A stretch of 64,000 bases of DNA, from contig CANGKZ010000010.1 of the NCBI GenBank assembly GCA_947454705.1, positions 1 through 64,000 on the forward strand, in the 5' to 3' direction. A program made the position numbers and the translations under genes. The stretch is from Verrucomicrobiota bacterium. GTDB taxonomy: Bacteria > Verrucomicrobiota > Verrucomicrobiia > Limisphaerales > UBA9464. The notes under the pieces are model-generated. The model was not told where the DNA came from. It searched no databases and saw nothing but the letters and a program-made list of their open reading frames with translations. Each line of letters begins with the position of its first letter. The stretch's first letter is position 1. This document shows positions 57,016-64,000 of this stretch, in pieces.

Positions 57016-58377
57016 TCATCCCACGAGCTCCCGGATGGGTTGCCAGCCGTTGTCGACGAGGAACTGGGGGCGACCCGAGAAGTCGGTGACCGTCACCTTG
57101 TTCACGTCGATGCCCAAATTTTGATACAGCGTGGCGAACACCTCGCCGAACTGAACGGGACGTTCCACCGCTTCGCCGCCGAGACGATCGGTGGCACCGA
57201 TCACCTGGCCGTGCTTCATGCCGCCGCCGGCGAGCAATGCGCAGCTGACCCGGGGCCAGTGGTCGCGTCCCGCATCCTTGTTGATGGTCGGGCTCCGGCC
57301 GAACTCGCCCCACACCACCACCGACACATCCTGGTCGAGTCCGCGCTCGTGCAGGTCGGTGATCAACGCGCTGAGGCCCTGATCGAGCAACGGCAGGTCC
57401 TGACGCAGCGCGCCGAAATTGTCGCCGTGGTGATCCCATCGACTGAAGGCCAGCGTCACGCACCGCGCGCCCGCTTCGACCAACCGGCGTGCCACCAGGA
57501 AGTGCTCCATCAGCTTCGGCCCGCCGTCGTCGCGATTGCGCGGATCCCCCTTGCCGTAGCGTTCCACCACGCGGGGATCCTCGTTCTTCACGTCGAGGGC
57601 CGAGGCCAACTTGCTCGAGGTCAGGATTCCGAAGGCCTGCTGGTTGTAGGCATCGAGCCCCTCCATCATGCCGGAGGAATCCACCTCGCGACGGAATCGG
57701 TCGAGTGCGCCGAGCAAGGCCCGACGATCCGTGAGACGATCGAGGGTGACGCCGTTGAGCGCCATGTCCTCCTTGCCGCCGCCCTTGTTGGGTTGGAACG
57801 GGGCGTGGGCGGCGCCGAGGAATCCGCCATCGCCCGAACGAGCCCAGCGCATTTCGCCCATTTTTGGGGAAAGCCCGACGAACGGAGGCACCTGCGGATT
57901 GGCCGGGCCCTGAAGCTTGGAAAGCATCGCGCCCATCGCAGGCCAACCTCCGGGGGGCTGATTGCGATTCGGCCGACCGGTCAGGCACTGGAAGGCATCG
58001 TGGTCGTCAAAGGCCCCGACCATCGACCGGATCACGGTCACCTTGTCCATCACCTGCGCGAGGCGGGGAAGGTGCTCACAAATTTGGATGCCGGGCACCC
58101 GGGTGGAAATCGGACGGAATTCGCCCCGCACTTCCCGCGGGGCATCCTGCTTCAGGTCGAACATGTCCTGATGCGAGGGCCCTCCCGGCAGGAAGACCAT
58201 GATGACCGCCTTGTGCCCCAACCCGGCGCTGCGAGCCCCGGAAAGATCCTGAGCCTGAAGCAGTTGAGGCAACGCCAACCCGCCCATCCCAAGCGCTCCA
58301 ATGCGCAGGAAATTGCGCCGCGAAACTCCATCGCAGTACGTGCTGCCTGGGGGCTTGGGTCCGAGCAGGGTGAGCAT
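57016..58377 (-). CDS. DUF1501 protein, tandem paralogue c
   Basis: 453 residues. The head carries a Tat-type signal ([19 protein letters not shown]) and CDGVSR as in copies a and b. The motif [17 protein letters not shown] is followed by [16 protein letters not shown]. The second half is almost the same as copy b ([40 protein letters not shown]). The C terminus ends [11 protein letters not shown]. It is the first gene of the lower cluster; a 165-bp gap separates it from the next DUF1501 gene upstream and may hold a promoter. Confidence 0.9.
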   Translation of the reverse strand: MLTLLGPKPPGSTYCDGVSRRNFLRIGALGMGGLALPQLLQAQDLSGARSAGLGHKAVIMVFLPGGPSHQDMFDLKQDAPREVRGEFRPISTRVPGIQICEHLPRLAQVMDKVTVIRSMVGAFDDHDAFQCLTGRPNRNQPPGGWPAMGAMLSKLQGPANPQVPPFVGLSPKMGEMRWARSGDGGFLGAAHAPFQPNKGGGKEDMALNGVTLDRLTDRRALLGALDRFRREVDSSGMMEGLDAYNQQAFGILTSSKLASALDVKNEDPRVVERYGKGDPRNRDDGGPKLMEHFLVARRLVEAGARCVTLAFSRWDHHGDNFGALRQDLPLLDQGLSALITDLHERGLDQDVSVVVWGEFGRSPTINKDAGRDHWPRVSCALLAGGGMKHGQVIGATDRLGGEAVERPVQFGEVFATLYQNLGIDVNKVTVTDFSGRPQFLVDNGWQPIRELVG

Positions 58378-58542
58378 GGTCGTTTAGATCATCAATTTCG
58401 TGGGGCTTTAACGGCCCATTCTTACACCTCGAATAGCCGTGGAGGCAAGCGTTTGGAACCGATCCGGGAGAAAAAATTCGGGCAAAGTTAGACACCCATT
58501 TTTCCCGTTCAACTGTACCACTTTTGATTCACCTCTTCCGAC

Positions 58543-60069
58543 TCAGGCGAGGAGCGGACGCACCACGTTGCCGGCCACGTCGGTGAGGCGGTAATCGCGC
58601 CCCTGAAAACGGAAGGTGAGACGCTCGTGATCCAGGCCGAAGAGGTGCAGCACGGTGGCGTGAAAGTCGTTCACGTGAACCGGATCTCGCTCGATGTTCC
58701 AGCCGAGCTCGTCGGTGCTGCCGAGCACCTGTCCGCCGCGGACCCCGCCCCCGGCCATCCACATGGAAAAGGCGAACGGGTGATGATCGCGCCCGGTCAC
58801 CTTGGCGAATCCCGGTCGATTCTCCCCGAGCGGCGTGCGACCAAATTCGCTGGCCCAGACCACCAGGGTTTCATCCAGCAGACCGCGCTGCTTGAGATCG
58901 CGCAGGAGGGCGCCGACTGGCTGATCCACCACGCGGCAGTTGAACTCGAGGTCCGAGTTCAGGTCGTTGTGATGATCCCACGAGGCATGATGGATGGCCA
59001 AGAAGCGGACGCCGCGTTCCACCATTCGACGCGCCATCAGGCAGTTTCGGGAGAAGCTCTTGAACGCATCGGGACCGCCCCCGCGATAGGTGGTCAACCC
59101 GCCGGCGTCGCGATCCACCCCGTAGGCTTCGCGGATCGACGCCGGCTCCAGGTCCAGATTGGTCAGCTCCGGCGCCGCGAGCTGCATGCGGGCGGCGAGT
59201 TCGTAACTGGCGATGCGGGAGGAAATCTCGGGATCCCCCACCGCCTTTTTCCGCAGGCCGTTGAGGTCCCGGAGCGCATCGAGGCCCAGATGACGCGCCT
59301 CGGCGCTCCATCCCGGAGGATTCGACAAATCGCGCACCGGCTCGCCGCGGTCACGGAACATCACCCCCGCGTAATTTGACGGCAGGAATCCGCTGCCGAA
59401 CATGGTCGTGCCGCCGCTGGCCGCGCGCCCCGCGGTGAGAACCACGTACCCGGGCAGATTCTGCGATTCGCTCCCCAGCGCGTAGGTGATCCATGAACCA
59501 ATGCTGGGACGCCCCAGCATCATCGATCCGCAATACATCAGCAGCTCGCCGGGATGATGATTGAACGCCTCGGTGTGCATCGACCGCACCAGCGCGATGT
59601 CATCCGCGCAGGCGCCAATCGAGGGCAGACGCGTGCTCAGCTCCATGCCGCACTGACCGTAGCGACGGAACGGATGCGGCGACCCGAGCAGCACCGCGGA
59701 ATCCTTCTGAATGAAGGCGAATCGCGCGGTTTTGGTGAAGGATTCGGGCGGCTTCTGCCCGTTGAATTCCATCAGGCGCGGCTTCGGATCGAACAGATCG
59801 AGCTGACTCACCCCGCCCTCCATGTAGAGGAAGATGCAGTTCTTCGCCTTCGGGGCGTAATGAGCGCGGAGACGTTCCGCGATCGCGGCGTGCGAGGCTG
59901 CAGGACGGGCCGGAGCCGCCTCGGTCTTGAGGTCGCGATTCAGCAGCGCCGCGAGTGCAAGCCCTCCGATACCGCGCGAACCGTTCACGAGAAAATCGCG
60001 ACGGGTCAGCGTGACCATCGATTCCAGATCCGGATTGGGCTTCGAGTCAGAGTTCATGCGGCATCCCAA
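58543..60069 (-). CDS. DUF1501 protein, second subgroup
   Basis: 508 residues, longer than the tandem trio. The Tat-type signal is LTRRDFLVNGSRGIGGLAL near residue 22. Blocks EGGVSQLDLFDPKPRLMEF, FRRYGQCGMELSTRLPS, GEFGRTP-like ASEFGRTPLGENRPG and TGRDHHPFAFSMWMAGGG are more like the copy at 27911-29335 than the tandem trio. It starts 3 bp after the stop of the DUF1553-type gene, so they form one unit. Confidence 0.9.
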   Translation of the reverse strand: MGCRMNSDSKPNPDLESMVTLTRRDFLVNGSRGIGGLALAALLNRDLKTEAAPARPAASHAAIAERLRAHYAPKAKNCIFLYMEGGVSQLDLFDPKPRLMEFNGQKPPESFTKTARFAFIQKDSAVLLGSPHPFRRYGQCGMELSTRLPSIGACADDIALVRSMHTEAFNHHPGELLMYCGSMMLGRPSIGSWITYALGSESQNLPGYVVLTAGRAASGGTTMFGSGFLPSNYAGVMFRDRGEPVRDLSNPPGWSAEARHLGLDALRDLNGLRKKAVGDPEISSRIASYELAARMQLAAPELTNLDLEPASIREAYGVDRDAGGLTTYRGGGPDAFKSFSRNCLMARRMVERGVRFLAIHHASWDHHNDLNSDLEFNCRVVDQPVGALLRDLKQRGLLDETLVVWASEFGRTPLGENRPGFAKVTGRDHHPFAFSMWMAGGGVRGGQVLGSTDELGWNIERDPVHVNDFHATVLHLFGLDHERLTFRFQGRDYRLTDVAGNVVRPLLA

Positions 60070-60072
60070 CGG

Positions 60073-62037
60073 TCACTCGCGATTCTGAAACTCATCGAGA
60101 TTCAGCACGGTCTGGGCCACGACACGCCCCCCTGCCCCGGGTTGAACGCGCTCGACGTCGAGCCCCAGCTTCACCAATCGACGCCGCTCGGCGGGACTGG
60201 GATTCCGGCCCAGACATTTTTGGAACAGCGCCACGATCTCGCGCGAAAACGCCTCCCCGGGGGCCGGATGAATCCCCGCCCCCAACGTCTCGGCCGCGGC
60301 GACAAAGGTGGGATGATTCAGCAACGTCAGGGCCTGCAGCGGCGTGTTGGATCGTTCGCGACGCGTGCAGACTTCGCTCGAACCCGCCTGGTCAAACGTG
60401 GCCAGGAGCGGATGCGCCACGGTGCGCTGGGTGAAGCTGTACAGGCTGCGCCGCCACAGCACGGGACCGGAGTCATCGGTCCAGGTCCACGCGCCGGCCG
60501 TGCCCAGAAACTTCACGTCGGGCGGCATCACCGGACGAAAACTCCGTCCTCCAATTTCTCGATTCAACAGCCCCGAAACATCGAGCACTGAATCGCGCAG
60601 GATCTCTGCTTCCAGCCGGATGCGATTCTGCCGCGCCAGCCGTCGATTGAGCGGATCCTGCACCTCGCAGTCCGCACGCGCGACGGACGACTGCCGATAG
60701 GTCGAGGAATTCACAATCAGGCGGATGATTTCCTTCCGGCTCCAACCGGACCGCACGAATTCTGATGCGAGCCACTCCAGCAATTCGGGGTGCGACGGAC
60801 GCTCCCCGCGCAGGCCAAAATCCTCCGTGGTGGCCACCAGCCCGCGCCCGAACAGATGCATCCAAAATTGGTTCACCGCCACACGGGCCGTCAGCGGGGC
60901 GGCGTCGGTGACGAGCCACTCGGCGAGGTCCGTCCGGTCCGGTCGGCGGCTCGAGGGCAGATCATTTTTCCGCGACGCCATTCGGTTCAAGGCCGCGGGA
61001 AAGGCCGGTTGGACCGCATCGCCCGGACGCCGGAAATCACCGCGCACGTGCATGCGGGTGGCGGGCCAAGGGGACCGTTCCTGAAACGTGTAGGCCACCA
61101 CGCCGCCGCCGAGGTCCGCATCGCGCGGATCCGTGCCGTCGAAAAACGAGTAGAGCTGGAAGAACTCCCGCTGGCTCATCGGGTCGTACTTGTGCGAGTG
61201 GCATTGCGCGCATCCCCAGGTGAGCCCGAGCCAGGCAAGCCCGGTGGAGGAGACCCGTTCCACCCGGACCCGCGCGGCATCTTCCGCAGCGTCCGATCCG
61301 TCCTCGTGGTTGGTCATCGTCATCCGGTGAAATCCGGAGGCGGCCACCGCGTTGGTGGCATCGGAGGCGGAAGGCAAGGCGCCGCGGGCGGCCAACAAAT
61401 CGCCGGCGATCTGCCACCGGCTGAACGTGTCGAAGGGGAGATCCGCATTCACCGCGCGGATGACCCAATCCCGATACACCCAGGCCCACGGACGTTCGCG
61501 ATCGACCTGATACCCGCTGGTGTCGGCGTACCGGGCGAGATCGAGCCAGTGGCGTCCCCAGCGTTCGCCGTAGTGGGGCGAGGCCAGCAATCGCTCCACC
61601 TGTCGCTCCCAGGCTCCGGATTGGGTGTCGGCCAGCCAGGTGGTCATTTCGACTTCCGACGGCGGAAGCCCAGTGAGGTCGAGGCTGAGCCGGCGCAGCG
61701 CGGTGGCCCGATCCGCCGGGGGCGAGGGCCGCACGCCTTCGTGCTCCAATCGGGCGAGAATGAATCGATCCACGGGTGTGGCGCCCCAGTTCGATCGACG
61801 CACCGCGGGAAGCTCGGGTCGAACGAGCGGCGCGAAGGCCCAGTGATTCGATCCCGCGAGGGCGAGGGCCTCCGCATTCGGAGTCCGTGAACTTTCGCCC
61901 AAGGCAACGAACCAGCCCGGAACCAACACCGAGATCAGGCACAGCGCCATCCTCGCCGCAGCGCCAAAACCACTCCAAAGGCCCTGAAAATGGGCCGTTC
62001 GCCGGGGTTCGGCGGAGGGAATGTTGGCGGAGTTCAT
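60073..62037 (-). CDS. DUF1549/DUF1553 protein without N-terminal cytochrome domain
   Basis: 654 residues from the ATG at 62037; a start at 62097 would add 20 residues and overlap less typical sequence. A hydrophobic segment (about 26-46) may be a signal or anchor. DUF1549 has VDRFILARLEHEGV, LRRLSLDLTGLPPSEVEM, WGRHWLDLARYADTSGY and CAQCHSHKYDPMSQ. DUF1553 has DLAEWLVTDAAPLTARVAVNQFW and SHPELLEWLASEFVRSG. It lacks the PSCyt1 domain. It overlaps nothing but sits 3 bp before its DUF1501 partner. It is divergent from the prepilin-like gene 90 bp away. Confidence 0.9.
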   Translation of the reverse strand: MNSANIPSAEPRRTAHFQGLWSGFGAAARMALCLISVLVPGWFVALGESSRTPNAEALALAGSNHWAFAPLVRPELPAVRRSNWGATPVDRFILARLEHEGVRPSPPADRATALRRLSLDLTGLPPSEVEMTTWLADTQSGAWERQVERLLASPHYGERWGRHWLDLARYADTSGYQVDRERPWAWVYRDWVIRAVNADLPFDTFSRWQIAGDLLAARGALPSASDATNAVAASGFHRMTMTNHEDGSDAAEDAARVRVERVSSTGLAWLGLTWGCAQCHSHKYDPMSQREFFQLYSFFDGTDPRDADLGGGVVAYTFQERSPWPATRMHVRGDFRRPGDAVQPAFPAALNRMASRKNDLPSSRRPDRTDLAEWLVTDAAPLTARVAVNQFWMHLFGRGLVATTEDFGLRGERPSHPELLEWLASEFVRSGWSRKEIIRLIVNSSTYRQSSVARADCEVQDPLNRRLARQNRIRLEAEILRDSVLDVSGLLNREIGGRSFRPVMPPDVKFLGTAGAWTWTDDSGPVLWRRSLYSFTQRTVAHPLLATFDQAGSSEVCTRRERSNTPLQALTLLNHPTFVAAAETLGAGIHPAPGEAFSREIVALFQKCLGRNPSPAERRRLVKLGLDVERVQPGAGGRVVAQTVLNLDEFQNRE

Positions 62038-62126
62038 GACGAGGAACTCAGGGAGACGATTCAGGCAGGCGACTTGTTCGGACGAATTTTGAAGCATTTT
62101 GAGCGGGCGTGCGTCTTTCTACGATC

Positions 62127-62894
62127 ATGACTCCCGACGCACGCCGCGAAGCGGTCCGAGTTTCCCCCCGGGCAGGTGCCTTCACCTTGATCGAACTGCT
62201 GGTGGTGATCGCCATTATCGCCATCCTGGCAGGTATGCTTCTGCCCTCGCTGTCGGGCGCCAAGGAGGCCGCGAAACGGATTTCGTGCGTCAATAATCTG
62301 CATCAACTCGGATTGTCCCACACGCTGTACGCGGGCGATCATCAGGGAAAGTTTGTGCCCCGCACGTACAACCCGGCCTGGCCCTCCCTGCTCTACGCGA
62401 GCTACCAGAGCGTCACGATCCTGCGCTGCGCGAGCGACGTGCCCAAGCCCTTCACCTTCGGCGCCACGAGCACGAACTACATCGCCGACAACGCCCCGCG
62501 CAGCTACATCATGAATGGTTGGAACGATTTCTTCCAAACCACCCTCCCGGCCGACGAATTCGCGAAGTACATGGCCCACACGGTGACGCTGTCGGTGCCG
62601 GACTCCGCGCTGCAGGAGCCGTCGGACACCATCGTGTTCGGCGAGAAGCGGTCGGACGCCAAGCACGGGCATTTCCACATGGACTTCCTCGACGGCAAAC
62701 TCGGCGACGACGTGGAGGAGTTGGAACACGGCCGCCACGGCAAGAACGCCTCGGCCAAGGGACAGGGATCAAACTACGCCTTTGCCGACGGCAGCTCGCG
62801 CTTCCTCCGCTACGGACGCTCCCTGAGCCCGATCAATCTCTGGGCCACCACGCAGCTCTGGCGGACCAACACGGCGACGTTTAATCCTCAATAA
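62127..62894 (+). CDS. Prepilin-type N-terminal cleavage/methylation protein
   Basis: 255 residues from the ATG at 62127 (a GTG at 62109 would add six). The leader has [20 protein letters not shown] (about residues 17-36), a pseudopilin-type anchor with the +5 Glu. The middle has [20 protein letters not shown], and the C-terminal part has [20 protein letters not shown], fitting the H-X9-DG-type DUF1559-related family. Probably an exported or surface-anchored protein. No secretion genes are nearby. Confidence 0.9.
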   Translation: MTPDARREAVRVSPRAGAFTLIELLVVIAIIAILAGMLLPSLSGAKEAAKRISCVNNLHQLGLSHTLYAGDHQGKFVPRTYNPAWPSLLYASYQSVTILRCASDVPKPFTFGATSTNYIADNAPRSYIMNGWNDFFQTTLPADEFAKYMAHTVTLSVPDSALQEPSDTIVFGEKRSDAKHGHFHMDFLDGKLGDDVEELEHGRHGKNASAKGQGSNYAFADGSSRFLRYGRSLSPINLWATTQLWRTNTATFNPQ

Positions 62895-62927
62895 GTCCAA
62901 CGTCGAAAGTCCAAGGTCCAAAGTCGG
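62894..62927. repeat. GTCCAAGG-type tandem 7-mer repeat
   Basis: AGTCCAACGTCGAAAGTCC followed by AAGGTCCAAAGTCGG, built from degenerate GTCCAAG/GTCGAAA words. It sits at the convergent junction between the prepilin-like gene and kdsD. Related words are at 18794-18813 and 63951-63970. Confidence 0.5.
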
Positions 62928-62939
62928 ACACGGCAGGGG

Positions 62940-63911
62940 CTACATCAGTTTTAGTTTGGGGAGGTCCTGGGAGTCGACGAGGCCGACGGGTTCGCGTTTG
63001 GCGTTGACGACGATCAGGTCGTCGATGTTGCGTTCGTTGAAGATTCGCAGGGCTTCCACCGCCAGCGCCGTGTCGCGAATGCAGATGGGCTTGCGGGTCA
63101 TCACCAACTTCAACGGCAGGTCGAGCACCGCTTCATCCGACGCCATCAAGCGACGGAAATCACCATCGGTAAACACTCCGGCCAGTTTTCCGGTTCGCGT
63201 GATCACGCTCACCGATCCGGACTTGGCCCGGGTCATCACCAGCAGCGCATCCTTCACCTTCACGGTCTCGGAGGCCACGGCGCTGCGTTCGCCGCGGCGC
63301 ATGATGTCGCCGACGGTGACCAGCATGGCGCGTCCGATCGCACCGCTGGGATGTCGCTTGGCGTAGTCCTTCACCCGGAATCCCCGGGCCTCCATCACGG
63401 CAAGGGCCAGGGCATCGCCCATGACCAACATCGCGGTGGTGCTGGAGGTGGGGGCGAGATTGAACGAGCAGGCTTCGCGCGGGACCTTGCACTCGATGAC
63501 GACATCGGCATGACGCGCGAGGGTCGATTTCGCCGTTCCGGTCAGTGCTACGATGCGCACGCCGAATCGCTTCAACGCGGGCAAAAGGTGAACCAACTCC
63601 TCCGATTCGCCGGAGTAGCTCAGGGCGATGACCAGGTCGGCATCCTGAACGAGGCCCAGATCGCCGTGCAGGGCATCGACGGGATCAAGCACGACCGCGG
63701 TGGATCCGGTGCTGGCGAGGGTGGCGGCGATTTTGCGTCCGATATTTCCAGATTTTCCGATGCCGGCGACCACCACCTTGTTGCGTCGGGCGAGGGTTTC
63801 GACGATGGCCTCCACTGCGGCGTCGAACGAGGCATCGAGCGAATCCCGGACGGCACGGAGCGCCGAGAGCTCGATGGCAAACACTTCGCGGGCACGTCGG
63901 AGATGAGACAC
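62940..63911 (-). CDS. kdsD: D-arabinose 5-phosphate isomerase, KdsD/KpsF family
   Basis: 323 residues. An SIS domain (about 1-190) has GIGKSGNIGRKIAATLASTGS near residue 50 and ALSYSGESEELVHLLP, where Ser and Glu residues bind the sugar phosphate; TSSTTAMLVMGDALALAVME follows. Two CBS domains are in the C-terminal part (about 200-323, TGKLAGVFTDGDFRRLM; RNIDDLIVVNAKREPVGLVDSQDL). It makes arabinose 5-phosphate from ribulose 5-phosphate for Kdo synthesis in lipopolysaccharide. Capsule-type paralogues (KpsF, GutQ) have the same plan. Confidence 0.94.
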   Translation of the reverse strand: MSHLRRAREVFAIELSALRAVRDSLDASFDAAVEAIVETLARRNKVVVAGIGKSGNIGRKIAATLASTGSTAVVLDPVDALHGDLGLVQDADLVIALSYSGESEELVHLLPALKRFGVRIVALTGTAKSTLARHADVVIECKVPREACSFNLAPTSSTTAMLVMGDALALAVMEARGFRVKDYAKRHPSGAIGRAMLVTVGDIMRRGERSAVASETVKVKDALLVMTRAKSGSVSVITRTGKLAGVFTDGDFRRLMASDEAVLDLPLKLVMTRKPICIRDTALAVEALRIFNERNIDDLIVVNAKREPVGLVDSQDLPKLKLM

Positions 63912-63950
63912 GGATGGATTGTAAGGGAACCGGACCGTTCATTGAACCTC

Positions 63951-63970
63951 AAAGTCCGACGTTGCAGGAC
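63951..63970. repeat. Short repeat word upstream of kdsD
   Basis: AAAGTCCGACGTTGCAGGAC resembles the words of the 62894-62927 repeat. It lies in the region before the kdsD start at the edge of the window. Confidence 0.35.
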
Positions 63971-64000
63971 GGCGGCAATTTTGGAGTGCGGTGGCAGAGC

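Overview
The window looks like a chromosomal segment of a member of the Verrucomicrobiota, possibly a Pedosphaera/Limisphaerales-type free-living degrader (the lower-rank guess is weak). Signs of this are a 51-residue small basic protein typical of Chlamydiae/Verrucomicrobia (40542-40697), prepilin-like proteins with an [17 protein letters not shown] head, five DUF1501 and three DUF1549/DUF1553 proteins, PVC-type cytochrome/propeller proteins, an ECF sigma factor paired with a Ser/Thr kinase, and an exosortase locus. Base composition is high-GC, so many long antisense open frames exist; they are not counted as genes. I see no tRNA, rRNA, CRISPR array, phage, plasmid or complete insertion sequence.

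Layout. 1-10.2 kb: prepilin-like protein, tyrS, a 297-bp MITE/REP-like repeat, a giant kinase with WD40-type repeats and its ECF sigma factor, a small DUF465 protein and typA. 10.5-13.2 kb: secreted M28 peptidase and serine O-acetyltransferase. 13.3-19.9 kb: an envelope locus with two exosortase-EpsI modules in tandem, a GNAT acetyltransferase between them, a polyprenyl-phosphate sugar transferase and a UDP-glucuronate decarboxylase-like enzyme. 20-21.2 kb: mtnA, then a second inverted copy of the repeat. 21.4-31.7 kb (minus strand): a tightly packed six-gene operon (DUF1553, DUF1501, SGNH-like protein, CxxCH dehydrogenase-like protein, esterase, secreted protein). 31.7-46.6 kb: mixed housekeeping and metabolic genes (AhbC-like radical SAM protein, trpS, a class III-like alcohol dehydrogenase with an esterase, lipoproteins, a GH140-like glycosidase, the small basic protein, a pseudouridine synthase, an SH3 protein, folD, a hybrid histidine kinase). 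46.6-62.0 kb (minus strand): a second large surface/redox cluster with a WD40-coiled-coil-cytochrome protein, a PPC-type protein, DUF1553, three tandem DUF1501 paralogues and a further DUF1501/DUF1553 pair. 62.1-63.9 kb: a second prepilin-like protein and a KdsD-type isomerase.

How the genes may work together. The exosortase locus probably couples sorting of C-terminally tagged proteins to an extracellular glycan: the sugar transferase would start glycan assembly and the decarboxylase would supply UDP-xylose. No sorting-tag substrate is visible in the window, and both exosortases carry Glu where the family usually has His. The two DUF1501/DUF1553 clusters encode Tat- or Sec-exported proteins with CxxCH motifs and propellers. 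They look like periplasmic or surface systems for attacking complex substrates, but their biochemistry is unknown. The most unusual items are the twin exosortase modules, the triplicated DUF1501 genes, an SGNH-like protein with a degraded active site, and the paired inverted MITE/REP-like repeats.
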